Assembly (NCBI GenBank): GCA_017849555.1
Contig: JAFIGU010000015.1
Location: forward strand, 1 to 60,246
Length of the DNA: 60,246 nt
Direction of reading: 5' to 3'
Origin: Sphingomonas sp.
GTDB lineage: Bacteria; Pseudomonadota; Alphaproteobacteria; Sphingomonadales; Sphingomonadaceae
In this document: piece by piece, positions 54,013 through 60,246 of the stretch
Layout: each line of letters begins with the position of its first letter
Position numbering within the stretch: the stretch's first letter is position 1
Notes under the pieces: model-generated
The model's input: the letters and a program-made list of their open reading frames with translations, nothing else
Database searches by the model: none
Told to the model about the DNA's origin: nothing
Program-made: the position numbers and the translations under genes

Positions 54013-54263
54013 GATTTCCTCCTGCCAAGTGAAAGACAAGAGGGCGCGCCCGGCGTGGAGCGGGCCGGGTCAAGGACCGCGCAGCGGCCGCGCCAGCGGC
54101 GATGGGGGTCACGATTTTTCTTGGGCGCCGCGACGCCTGGATTGGAGCAGCGACGCCCGATCGCCCAGGAAAAATGGTGGGGCCCCATCGTCCTTGAGGC
54201 GGCCCGCTTCATGCCGGATACTGGGTGGCCTTGAGCGGATTTTTCCTTCTCCACCCGCCCCCC
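54013..54263. other. Gene-free region with inverted repeat, candidate oriT
   Basis: ATTTTTCTTGGGCG (54114-54127) and CGCCCAGGAAAAAT (54162-54175) are 14-bp arms with one mismatch, separated by 34 bp that contain two GCGACGCC direct repeats. A perfect palindrome TGGGGCCCCA follows at 54178-54187. An inverted repeat with adjacent repeats in gene-free DNA near the relaxase is the usual form of a transfer origin. No known nic sequence was recognised, so the call rests on structure and place. Confidence 0.4.
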
Positions 54264-54938
54264 TCATCGCTTGCCGCCCGGTGGCACGGTCAAAGGCACG
54301 AACAGCCCGCCCGATACGGGTTGATCCGATGCGTTTCGGGCGTCGCTAACAGCGTCTTCCGCGCCGCCAAGCGCGAAGAACAGGCGCGTCCCCGACAGCA
54401 TCGCGGGCGGCATGGACGGCGTCGCCGGGGTTCGCGCGAGCTGGGCGATATAGCCCCGCGTTTCCTGGGCAAGCGGCCTGCCGGTGCGCAGATGCTCGGC
54501 AAAACGGCCGGGTCCGGCATTATAGGCGGCGAACAGTCCGGGGTAGCCGAAGCGGTCATACATGGCGCGCAGATAGGCGGTGCCCGCCATGATATTGTCG
54601 CGCGGGTCGTGCGGATCGGGACCGAGACGATGCTGTTGCCGCATTGCCGCCCAAGTGCCCGGCATCACCTGCATCAAACCCATTGCGCCCGCATGGCTGG
54701 TAATCGGACGGCCATTCAGATGCGTTTGCCCTGCGCTTTCGGCCTGCATGACGGCGGCGATCCAGGCTTGCGGCACACCGAAACGCTGCGAGGCCTCGGC
54801 GATATAGCGCCGCCAGCGTTCCACGGTGAGCGATACGGAAAACGCAGGGTGCGATGCCTGTGGTGCATCCTGCGCAGGTGCAGCCGTGGACGCGGCGAAC
54901 ACCATCAGGGCGGCGGCGAAGCGGGTCAGCGCAGCCAT
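54264..54938 (-). CDS. Lytic transglycosylase (VirB1-like, SLT family)
   Basis: A 224-residue periplasmic muramidase. The signal peptide ends APAQ at about residue 23. The SLT domain has the catalytic Glu in VMQAESAGQTHLNG (E67), AMGLMQVMPGTWAAMR, DPRDNIMAGTAYLRAMYDRFG and the AAYNAGPG motif. It opens peptidoglycan for the mating channel. The start overlaps the end of the TraF-like gene by 13 bp, so the two are co-made. A C-terminal segment after the domain is rich in Ala/Pro. Confidence 0.9.
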   Translation of the reverse strand: MAALTRFAAALMVFAASTAAPAQDAPQASHPAFSVSLTVERWRRYIAEASQRFGVPQAWIAAVMQAESAGQTHLNGRPITSHAGAMGLMQVMPGTWAAMRQQHRLGPDPHDPRDNIMAGTAYLRAMYDRFGYPGLFAAYNAGPGRFAEHLRTGRPLAQETRGYIAQLARTPATPSMPPAMLSGTRLFFALGGAEDAVSDARNASDQPVSGGLFVPLTVPPGGKR

Positions 54939-55501
54939 AAGGGCGTCGCCTTGCCGATCATTGCGGCTTCATCGACCGGCCCGAAATAGCGTCCGTCGAA
55001 CGAGTCGGCGGCGTCCATCAGCAGGAACAACCGTCCGCCGCGCAGATGCTCGCAGCCGCTCCACCACGGCAAGGGGCGGCCTTGCCGGTCGGCGACGCGG
55101 CGCTCCGCGACCCGGCGTCCGTTGACGAATATCTCCTGCCCGAGCGCGCAAACCTCGTCGCCGTCGCGGGCCGCGACACGCTTGAGCAGCGGCACATTGG
55201 CGGGCAGATAATGGCGCTGTGCGGCGAGCTGGCGCACGCTCGCGGGCGTGACCGCCAGCACCATCTCGCCGGTGCGGATGCGGGCGCCGGGATGGATGCG
55301 CCAGAAGCCTATGGGCGCGCTGGCCGAGGCGTTCCAGACGACGCGCGGCGCGGGCCGGACAGCGAAATCGAGCGTGGCGGCGAAGCCGAGCAGCGCGAGG
55401 CCGATGCCGCCAGCGATGATGAGCGGACGGCGGCGAGCGCGGTTCGTGCGCCGCAAGGGCGGTTGCCATTCGAGCAACGGCAAGGGTGCGGGCCGTGTCA
55501 T
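54926..55501 (-). CDS. traF: TraF-like S26 signal peptidase
   Basis: A 191-residue membrane-anchored serine peptidase. One N-terminal span (about residues 27-47) precedes the catalytic Ser region NASASAPIGFWR (S61) and the catalytic Lys region PLLKRVAARDGDEV (K107), followed by the lid LPWWSGCEHLRGGRLFLLMD and DSFDGRYFGPVDEAAMIGKA, the S26C signature. In RP4 TraF cuts and cyclises TrbC pilin; the same job is likely here. It overlaps genes on both sides. Confidence 0.88.
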   Translation of the reverse strand: MTRPAPLPLLEWQPPLRRTNRARRRPLIIAGGIGLALLGFAATLDFAVRPAPRVVWNASASAPIGFWRIHPGARIRTGEMVLAVTPASVRQLAAQRHYLPANVPLLKRVAARDGDEVCALGQEIFVNGRRVAERRVADRQGRPLPWWSGCEHLRGGRLFLLMDAADSFDGRYFGPVDEAAMIGKATPLWLR

Positions 55502-55734
55502 CGCCGCACCTCCGGCCGGGGCCTCTGACCGTTGGTGCGCGACCATTCGTCGAGGTCGTCGATATGGTAGCGGATGAAGCGACCGTGTCGCCTGAAACGG
55601 GGACCGATGCCTTTCCAGCGCATGTTTTCGAGCGTGCGCCAGTTGAGCCCGATATAATATGCGGCCTGCGCGGTGTTGAGAAACGGGCTGCCTTTTCGCG
55701 CGCGGGCGGCCCGGGCATTCTCGTCCTCGTCCAT
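55498..55734 (-). CDS. Helix-turn-helix protein, AlpA/excisionase-like
   Basis: A 78-residue protein: MDEDENARAARARKGSPF, then LNTAQAAYYIGLNWRTLENMRWKGIGPRFRRHGRFIRYHIDDLDEWSRTN, the HTH_17 winged fold. It is paralogous to the gene at 35337-35582 but with a different basic recognition region. It is coupled to traF by 4 bp and probably regulates this part of the element rather than excision. ATG 55734 is preferred; the longer frame upstream is Pro/Cys-rich and unlike a protein start. Confidence 0.8.
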   Translation of the reverse strand: MDEDENARAARARKGSPFLNTAQAAYYIGLNWRTLENMRWKGIGPRFRRHGRFIRYHIDDLDEWSRTNGQRPRPEVRR

Positions 55735-55908
55735 ATGCGTCTCCTGTCCCGGTGCCCACGGACGGCAGGGGACCGCCCGTGGACAGGTGCAGTTGAGCGC
55801 GTCGGAAGGAAACGCGGCAGGCCCGAAAAAGGCCTCTGCGCAAAACGGGATGGGCCGCCCGCCAAGGCCCCCCGCCGGGTCCGGCACGGGGGCGAAAGCG
55901 GCCCCGGT

Positions 55909-56241
55909 TCAGGCGGCCTCGTTGACGATCAGGGCGAGCACGTCGTCATCATCCTGCCCGGCGGCGCGGCCGAGATTGGCGAAGATCGGCCAGGGCGCGA
56001 TCTGCGGATGGAAGATGCGCAGCGAGATATAGGGCTTGCCGGTCTCGCGGTTGTGCCTGATCCAGCCCCCGCCGATGTCGCTGGGGCCGCTCCAGATGCG
56101 GAAGTCGGGCTGTTTTTCGCCGCGCTTTTCAGCATTAGGCATGATCTCGATGCCGAGCGGATTGCGGCGGCCGAGAAGGCCGATGGACCCGCGCATTTCG
56201 TTGGTGTCCGGGTTGCGCGAGACGATACCGAGAGTGGACAT
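55909..56241 (-). CDS. DUF736 family protein, divergent copy
   Basis: A 110-residue protein. MSTLGIVSRNPDTNEMRGSIGLLG, PDFRIWSG, DIGGGWIRHNRETGKPYISLRIFHPQIAPWPIFANLG is the DUF736 layout, but it is more diverged than the copy at 35579-35920 and has an acidic C-terminus (GQDDDDVLAL). GGAAAG lies just before the ATG. A gap of 174 bp separates it from the HTH gene downstream. Function is unknown. Confidence 0.68.
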   Translation of the reverse strand: MSTLGIVSRNPDTNEMRGSIGLLGRRNPLGIEIMPNAEKRGEKQPDFRIWSGPSDIGGGWIRHNRETGKPYISLRIFHPQIAPWPIFANLGRAAGQDDDDVLALIVNEAA

Positions 56242-56780
56242 GGGACTTTCCTTTCACTGGTCGCCGGAGCCGATCCCCGGCGATGCTGGACCGTCATGGG
56301 CTGACCGGGACGGCCGCACCCGAAGGGCCGAAGCGAAGCGAAGGACCGGGATGCGCGGCTATTTTGGAGCGAAGCGGGCGCGAGGAGCCGCGGTCACGCG
56401 GCGGGGAAAATAGCCGTGGCACACCCGGTTGCGGGCGGCCGGGGCCGCCCATAGGTCCAACAGCAACAGCCGGGTTCGGTTTCCGGCGCGCCTGTGACGC
56501 GCGTCCCATGTGGCGTATCGGTCCCCGTGCGGCGCCCCGCACCGGCGAGGCGGGAGGCAGGAGCGCGCGCCACGCCATTCGCGCTATCGCGACGTCCCCC
56601 TCTGACAGCGCGGGAGATCGAGCGTGCCGATGACCGGATCATTGGCCCGCACCGCGCGGGTGCTGGGGCACCCCCCGGCGATTATGCCGCTCGTCTCGCC
56701 GCTCTGAATGACGCCGCGCTGGCCGATGTCGAGGGAGGCCGCGCCGATCCAGACGGAACGCGACCGCCATGACCGAGAGC
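56242..56780. other. Long gene-poor gap with inverted repeats upstream of DUF736
   Basis: A 539-bp stretch. A perfect 10-bp inverted repeat CGGCTATTTT (56355-56364) / AAAATAGCCG (56407-56416) encloses 42 bp that also hold CCGCG..CGCGG. A GGGCGGCC/GGCCGCCC stem follows at 56433-56450. A weak plus-strand frame (about 56494-56772) ends with a plausible helical segment (DYAARLAALNDAALAD), but its first half is low-complexity Arg/Pro and I do not call it a gene. The region may hold promoters or a second oriT-like site. Confidence 0.4.
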
Positions 56781-57452
56781 CTATTCGGTGACGATCCCCA
56801 GCTTCGCGCGGGGCTTGCGCGGCGCTTGCGATGGCGGGGATGCGGAGGCCGGTTCGGCCTTTGCGCTCGTGGCGACGCGCGGCTTTCGGGCTGGCCTGAC
56901 GACATCCGCCGATGCCCTTCGGCCCGATTTGGGCGATGGCCCGCGCGGCGCGGCGTCGCCCGCCGCGATCTGCGCGCCGGGGACTGGGCCGAAGGCCGGA
57001 TTGTCAGCCGATGCCACCGCGCCGGCATCGGCGCGCGTATCCGTCCCGCGCGGTTTGCGCCCCAGCCCCAGCTTCTTCGCGACTGCGCGCCGCGCTTCGG
57101 AATAGCCGGGCGCGACCATCGGATAGGAGGCGGGCAGCTTGTAGCGCGCGCGATAGTCGTCCGGCGTCAGGCCGTGGGTGCCAAGATGCCGCTTGAGGCT
57201 GCGATAGGGCTTGCCGTCGATCATCGAAATGATGTGGTCGCGGTCCGCCAAAGACTTGCGCGCCGTGACCGCCCCGACATGCTCGGGCACGGCCGTATCC
57301 GATGCGGCGGCGCCGTCGAGCGCGGTCAACGCTGCGTGGGTGGAGGCGATGAGTCCGGGCACATCCTCGCCGCGTACCGAGTTGTTGGCCACGAAGGCCG
57401 AAACGATATCGACGGTCAGCGTCGTCAGGAGGTCGCGGTGCTCGTCGGCCAT
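56781..57452 (-). CDS. MucR/Ros-family transcriptional regulator without zinc cysteines
   Basis: A 223-residue protein. The N-terminal region (LLTTLTVDIVSAFVANNSVRGEDVPGLIASTHAALTAL) and the core SLKRHLGTHGLTPDDYRARYKLPASYPMVAPGYSEARRAVAKKLGLGRK are clearly MucR. The zinc finger is altered: the two Cys of Ros (CxxC) read S76 and D79, while both His (H89, H93) remain. A tail of about 90 residues, rich in Ala, Pro, Lys and Arg, follows; common MucR proteins end soon after GLGRK. It is a likely regulator of transfer genes. GGAGC precedes ATG 57452. Confidence 0.85.
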   Translation of the reverse strand: MADEHRDLLTTLTVDIVSAFVANNSVRGEDVPGLIASTHAALTALDGAAASDTAVPEHVGAVTARKSLADRDHIISMIDGKPYRSLKRHLGTHGLTPDDYRARYKLPASYPMVAPGYSEARRAVAKKLGLGRKPRGTDTRADAGAVASADNPAFGPVPGAQIAAGDAAPRGPSPKSGRRASADVVRPARKPRVATSAKAEPASASPPSQAPRKPRAKLGIVTE

Positions 57453-57546
57453 GAAATTATGCTCCGGGAAGGACAGTCGATCGTCAATGCGATGTGAGGA
57501 CGCCCCTTGAATTTCAACTATAACGCCCGAGCGCAACAGAAAAGCA

Positions 57547-57579
57547 CCGCCCGCGCGAGCCCGAAGGGCGCGCGGGCGG
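57547..57579. terminator. GC-rich hairpin between the parB-like and mucR genes
   Basis: CCGCCCGCGC (57547-57556) and GCGCGGGCGG (57570-57579) pair, with an inner GCCC/GGGC stem closed by GAA. T-rich sequence follows on both strands (TTTTC leftward, ATTTTTC rightward), so it may terminate in either direction. Confidence 0.6.
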
Positions 57580-57597
57580 CGACGATTTTTCGGAAAT

Positions 57598-57622
57598 GAA
57601 GGGGCGGCAGTGCCGCCCCTTC
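57598..57622 (-). terminator. Hairpin after the parB-like gene
   Basis: GAAGGGGCGGCA and TGCCGCCCCTTC are perfect 12-bp arms around one base, 9 bp after the parB-like stop on the minus strand. The T-run behind it is weak, so it may act with the hairpin at 57547-57579. Confidence 0.55.
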
Positions 57623-57630
57623 GGGATCAG

Positions 57631-59451
57631 TCACGCCGCGATGGCGTAGGGTTCGCCCGGCGCGACGGGTTCGGGCTGCACGATCTCCACAGTAAGCGGC
57701 GCGGGCACTGCCTTGAAATGCCGCTCCACCTTCTTCCACGCTGCCAGCGTCGGAAACGGACGAGCGGTGTAGCTGGCGGCGGGGAAGCGCAGCCACTTGG
57801 GCACCCACCGTTCCACCTTGGGGCGCTGGTTCGCGCCTGCAAGATGATCGCGGATGATCCCTTTCTGCGTCTTGACCTTCTCGGTGAGATTGCCGTCCGC
57901 CACTTTCTTGCCCGCCACTTCGCGGAGCATGGCGTTCGCCATCTGGCGGTCGCGGACAAGCGAGAAAAAGGCATCGTCGGGAGTCCAGAGGCTCGCCATC
58001 TCGACCTTGAGATAGCTGCCCACCGCTTCGACCACCGCGCTGCCCGCCTCCATCGTCTCGCCCATCACGATAGCGAGGACGGCGAGCACATCGGGGGCAG
58101 ATAACGCCAGCAGCCGCGCGAACACCGCCGCCGTGCCCTCGCTCTTACCATTGCCCCCCGCGACGGTGGGTTCCTCGGGCGAGAAGTCGAGCAGCTTGAG
58201 GACGGCGCGGCGCTTCTCGTCGAACCGGGCTTCCGCCGCGCTCGCCTCGACGCTTTCGGTGATCGCTTCGTTCCGGCAAAAGGGCTTCTCGACCTTGACG
58301 CTCCATAGCGGCGAGCCGGTGATGGCATGGGCCACCATCAGGCGCAGCGCGACGGACGGATGATCGGCCAGCACGGCCCGCGCGGCGGCGTGACGGTGCA
58401 GGTCGATATAGGTCTGCAAGAGGCCGGTGGTTTCCGGGCGGGCGTTCTGCGCGGCCTGCCGGTCGGCTTCGGTGGTCGCGGCCTTCGCCTCCGCGCTGCG
58501 CGCCTTGCGGGCATCCTTGCCCGACAGCCAGCCCTCATGCGCTTCCACTTCGCCATTTTGGCGGATGGAAATATAGACCTTGCCGCCCTTGGCCTTGGGG
58601 GTCATTTCATGCTCGTAGCTGTAGAAATGGCTGCCGGGTTCCATGATCTCGACGTCCGCCCATCCGGCCTCGATATAGGCGTCCCGCTTCGCCGCGATGG
58701 CCTCGTTCTGCGCGGCCCAGAATTGTTCGGCGTCGGCGAAAAACCCGTCCTGCTCGAACAGGTCGCCGACGATCTTGCCGCCATAGTCGCCCAGCGGGAA
58801 GATCGCGGCCTTGACCGAAATGGACTCGCCGCCCAGCAGCCATGCCTTCACTCGCGCGCCGGTGGGCGCGCGCTGCTCGGGATCGTCGAGCAACGCCAGC
58901 CAGTCCTTTTGCTGCGCCTTGCTGGCCAAGGTCAGGTGGCGGATGGTCGCCACATCGATCTCGCCCTTGCGGTAAAGCCCCCGGATGCGCGGCAGCAGAT
59001 TGCCGAGCGCGAGGACGCGGCGGACATGGAGTTCGGTGAGGCCGAAGGTCTGGCCGATCTGCTCAACCGTGCGGCCTTCCTTCTGGATCAGCCGGGTCAG
59101 CGTCTCCCATTGCGATACCTCGTCGGGATCGAGACGCTGGATATTTTCAATGAGCGAGGCTTCGAGCGCGGCGGCGTCATCGCCTTCCTCAAGGATCGCG
59201 CAGGGCAGCGGGCCGTGGTAGATCCCTTCGGCAAGCGCGATGCCGCTGGCATGGGCGCGGCGGCGTCCGGCAACGATGCCGAACATGTCCGGCCTGCCTT
59301 CGAGGTCGCCGGGGCGCACGACCAGCGGCACGATCACGCCGCGTTCGCGGATGGACGGGAGAATGTCGGACACGTCCGGGTTCTTCTCCGCATGGCGCAT
59401 GTTGGTCTTGCTGACGAACAGCTTGCCAGCGTCGATATTCGCGAGTTTCAT
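57631..59451 (-). CDS. ParB/RepB/Spo0J-family protein, plasmid/ICE type
   Basis: A 606-residue protein. Residues 1-100 form the ParB N-terminal domain (NMRHAEKNPDVSDILPSIRERGVIVPLVVRP, then GIVAGRRRAHA, the box that binds nucleotide in ParB proteins). The HTH region is at ASLIENIQRLDPDEVSQWETLTRLIQKEGRTVEQIGQTFGLTELHVRRVLALGNLLP. About 400 further residues are specific to the long mobile-element form and of unknown role, ending PVAPGEPYAIAA. No parA lies next to it in this window. It may keep the excised element or regulate genes. Confidence 0.85.
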   Translation of the reverse strand: MKLANIDAGKLFVSKTNMRHAEKNPDVSDILPSIRERGVIVPLVVRPGDLEGRPDMFGIVAGRRRAHASGIALAEGIYHGPLPCAILEEGDDAAALEASLIENIQRLDPDEVSQWETLTRLIQKEGRTVEQIGQTFGLTELHVRRVLALGNLLPRIRGLYRKGEIDVATIRHLTLASKAQQKDWLALLDDPEQRAPTGARVKAWLLGGESISVKAAIFPLGDYGGKIVGDLFEQDGFFADAEQFWAAQNEAIAAKRDAYIEAGWADVEIMEPGSHFYSYEHEMTPKAKGGKVYISIRQNGEVEAHEGWLSGKDARKARSAEAKAATTEADRQAAQNARPETTGLLQTYIDLHRHAAARAVLADHPSVALRLMVAHAITGSPLWSVKVEKPFCRNEAITESVEASAAEARFDEKRRAVLKLLDFSPEEPTVAGGNGKSEGTAAVFARLLALSAPDVLAVLAIVMGETMEAGSAVVEAVGSYLKVEMASLWTPDDAFFSLVRDRQMANAMLREVAGKKVADGNLTEKVKTQKGIIRDHLAGANQRPKVERWVPKWLRFPAASYTARPFPTLAAWKKVERHFKAVPAPLTVEIVQPEPVAPGEPYAIAA

Positions 59452-59545
59452 GATGGCTCATCCTTTCGTGGGGTGGACCGGCCCGCCTGCGTTTCTGCCA
59501 AGGTGCTGCGGGCGGGCCGGATATGCGCGGGAAAGAGCCGCGCGC

Positions 59546-59851
59546 TCATCCGCCGCCGGGATGGTCCCCGGCGGCGGGATCGGGATCGGCGGGGGCAGCG
59601 CCCCGTCCGGTTTCGGTGAAGCGATGCGGAACGGGAATCGCGGATTGCCAGTCGCGCCAGGGCGACAGGTCGCGGCCCTCGATCACGGCGTCCACGAATG
59701 TGGGGCCGACATGATCGATCAATTTCCATGCGTCGGAATCGCTGGCGGCGATGATCGCGCGTTCAAGCGCGGCGTCCAGCGTGTCGGCCTCAACGGTGAC
59801 GACACAGGCTTGATAGATCGCGCAGCCACATTGAACGGTATAGGCGGTCAT
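59546..59851 (-). CDS. Small protein of unknown function coupled to the ArdC fragment
   Basis: A 101-residue protein. It starts MTAYTVQCGCAIYQACVVTVEADTLDAALERAIIAASDSDAWKLIDHVGPTFVDAVIEGRD, an alpha/beta fold with a compact hydrophobic core and three early Cys. The C-terminal 25 residues are Pro/Gly-rich. I do not recognise the family. The start overlaps the stop of the ArdC-like gene as ATGA. The gap to parB downstream is 94 bp. Confidence 0.6.
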   Translation of the reverse strand: MTAYTVQCGCAIYQACVVTVEADTLDAALERAIIAASDSDAWKLIDHVGPTFVDAVIEGRDLSPWRDWQSAIPVPHRFTETGRGAAPADPDPAAGDHPGGG

Positions 59852-60153
59852 GCCGCTGCCCTCAGTTCCGTGCTTCGCGCTGCGGGCGGCCCCCGTTCCG
59901 GGTCGATGGCGTCGGCGGCGGCTTCGTCGCGCTCGCCAAAGGCGAGGATATAATCCGCTGCCTTGCTCGCCTGACTGGCGGCGCGGAAGATGGCGCGGTT
60001 ATCCTCGCGCAAAACCTCAAGCCACGATCCGACATAATCGGCATGGCGCACGGTCGGCACGATGCCGAGCGCGGCGCAGATGAAAGCCGCTGAAATCTCG
60101 GCGACATATCCTGACAGTCCAGCGAAAAATGGCGGTTGGAAGGTGAAAACCAT
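59848..60153 (-). CDS. ArdC-like C-terminal fragment with its own ribosome site
   Basis: A 101-residue protein. Residues 13-70 (GLSGYVAEISAAFICAALGIVPTVRHADYVGSWLEVLREDNRAIFRAASQASKAADYILAF) match the C-terminal end of ArdC/zincin-like antirestriction proteins. The N-terminal ssDNA-binding domain and the HExxH-type metal site of full ArdC are absent. ATG 60153 has a strong GGAGG site at 6-bp spacing, and two hairpins lie just upstream (60187-60201, 60225-60245), so it looks like a separate gene rather than the end of one cut by the window edge. It could be a decayed ArdC or a regulatory remnant. Confidence 0.6.
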   Translation of the reverse strand: MVFTFQPPFFAGLSGYVAEISAAFICAALGIVPTVRHADYVGSWLEVLREDNRAIFRAASQASKAADYILAFGERDEAAADAIDPERGPPAARSTELRAAA

Positions 60154-60246
60154 CGGTGCCTCCAGCACTGCCCAAAACCCATGGCTCCCCCGAAGCGGGG
60201 GTGGGCGGCGAGAACGACCGGAGAGGCCCGCTGTAGCGGCGGGCCG

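Noticed and set aside
56494..56772. Plus-strand gene ending in DYAARLAALNDAALAD
   Set aside because: The first two thirds are low-complexity Arg/Pro/Ala without a ribosome site, and it faces the operon. Only the end looks protein-like, so it was left as a remark on the gap.
56769..57497. Plus-strand open frame starting MTESLFGDDP
   Set aside because: It is antisense to the MucR-like gene, is full of Arg/Cys/Gly as expected for a GC-rich shadow frame, and matches no family.
35000..60246. Integrase gene or second attachment repeat inside the window
   Set aside because: No tyrosine or serine recombinase motif was seen in any credible gene, and the tRNA-Lys 3' end is not repeated in the window; TTCGTCCACGTAATC at 35048 shares only a short stretch with it.
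60129..60246. Reading the ArdC-like frame as the end of a full ArdC cut by the window edge
   Set aside because: The frame is open to the edge, but the residues before Met (60153) are Pro/Arg-rich, lack the ArdC metal site, and overlap two hairpins; the ribosome site at the ATG is better support.

Overview
The window looks like a chromosome segment of a sphingomonad (Alphaproteobacteria, Sphingomonadaceae) carrying one end of an integrative and conjugative element (ICE). The evidence is very high GC with GC-rich third codon positions, an alpha-type SspB, a MucR/Ros regulator, and intergenic palindromes of the type common in Sphingomonas. The organism assignment is inference from gene content; no rRNA gene is present.

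Bases 1 to about 35,000 are ordinary core chromosome. In order they hold: the 5' end of dxs; a Fur-family (Zur-like) regulator with a MerC-type membrane protein behind a candidate Zur box; ctaA and cutA; rplM-rpsI with a strong terminator; a retropepsin-like membrane protease; a modABC molybdate transporter; lepA; a CsgG-like secreted protein; a pnuC/NadR-kinase NAD-salvage pair; a ferredoxin-NADP reductase; tRNA-Pro(CGG); a beta-helix lipoprotein; the homogentisate operon hmgA-maiA behind a good promoter with a palindromic operator; crcB-rluC-paiB; an ATP12 chaperone; gmk; fumC; sspB; the hisB-yciI-hisH-hisA-hisF run; a diiron ferritin-like protein; mutL; the rod-shape cluster mreB-mreC-mreD-mrdA-rodA; and tRNA-Lys(CTT).

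From tRNA-Lys (34924-34999) to the right edge the content changes to a conjugative element, nearly all on the minus strand. The first 340 bp after the tRNA hold no gene but five copies of a 10-bp motif, which suggests the recombination arm of the element. Next come an AlpA/excisionase-like HTH gene, a DUF736 gene, a DUF2274-like gene, then trbI, G, F, L, J, E, D, C and B (type IV secretion mating channel), a CopG-like regulator and traG (coupling protein). A plus-strand cargo block follows (48184-50815): an unknown gene, an AbiEi/AbiEii toxin-antitoxin pair with a 17-bp inverted-repeat operator, and an unknown membrane-anchored protein. The minus-strand backbone then resumes with a HigBA-type pair, a DUF3363-type relaxase, non-coding DNA with palindromes and an oriT-like inverted repeat around a 49-codon gene, a lytic transglycosylase, a TraF-like peptidase, a second HTH gene, a second DUF736 gene, a MucR-like regulator without the zinc cysteines, a 606-residue ParB-like protein, a small unknown gene and a short ArdC C-terminal fragment. 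No integrase, ParA or far attachment site is in the window, so the element continues past base 60246.

The relaxase would nick the transfer origin, TraG would dock the DNA-protein complex, and the Trb proteins with the TraF-like peptidase and the transglycosylase would build the channel and pilus. MucR, CopG and HTH proteins are the likely regulators. AbiE and HigBA would provide defence and/or maintenance. The least explained parts are the repeat cluster beside tRNA-Lys, the palindromes upstream of the relaxase, and the two unknown genes flanking AbiE.
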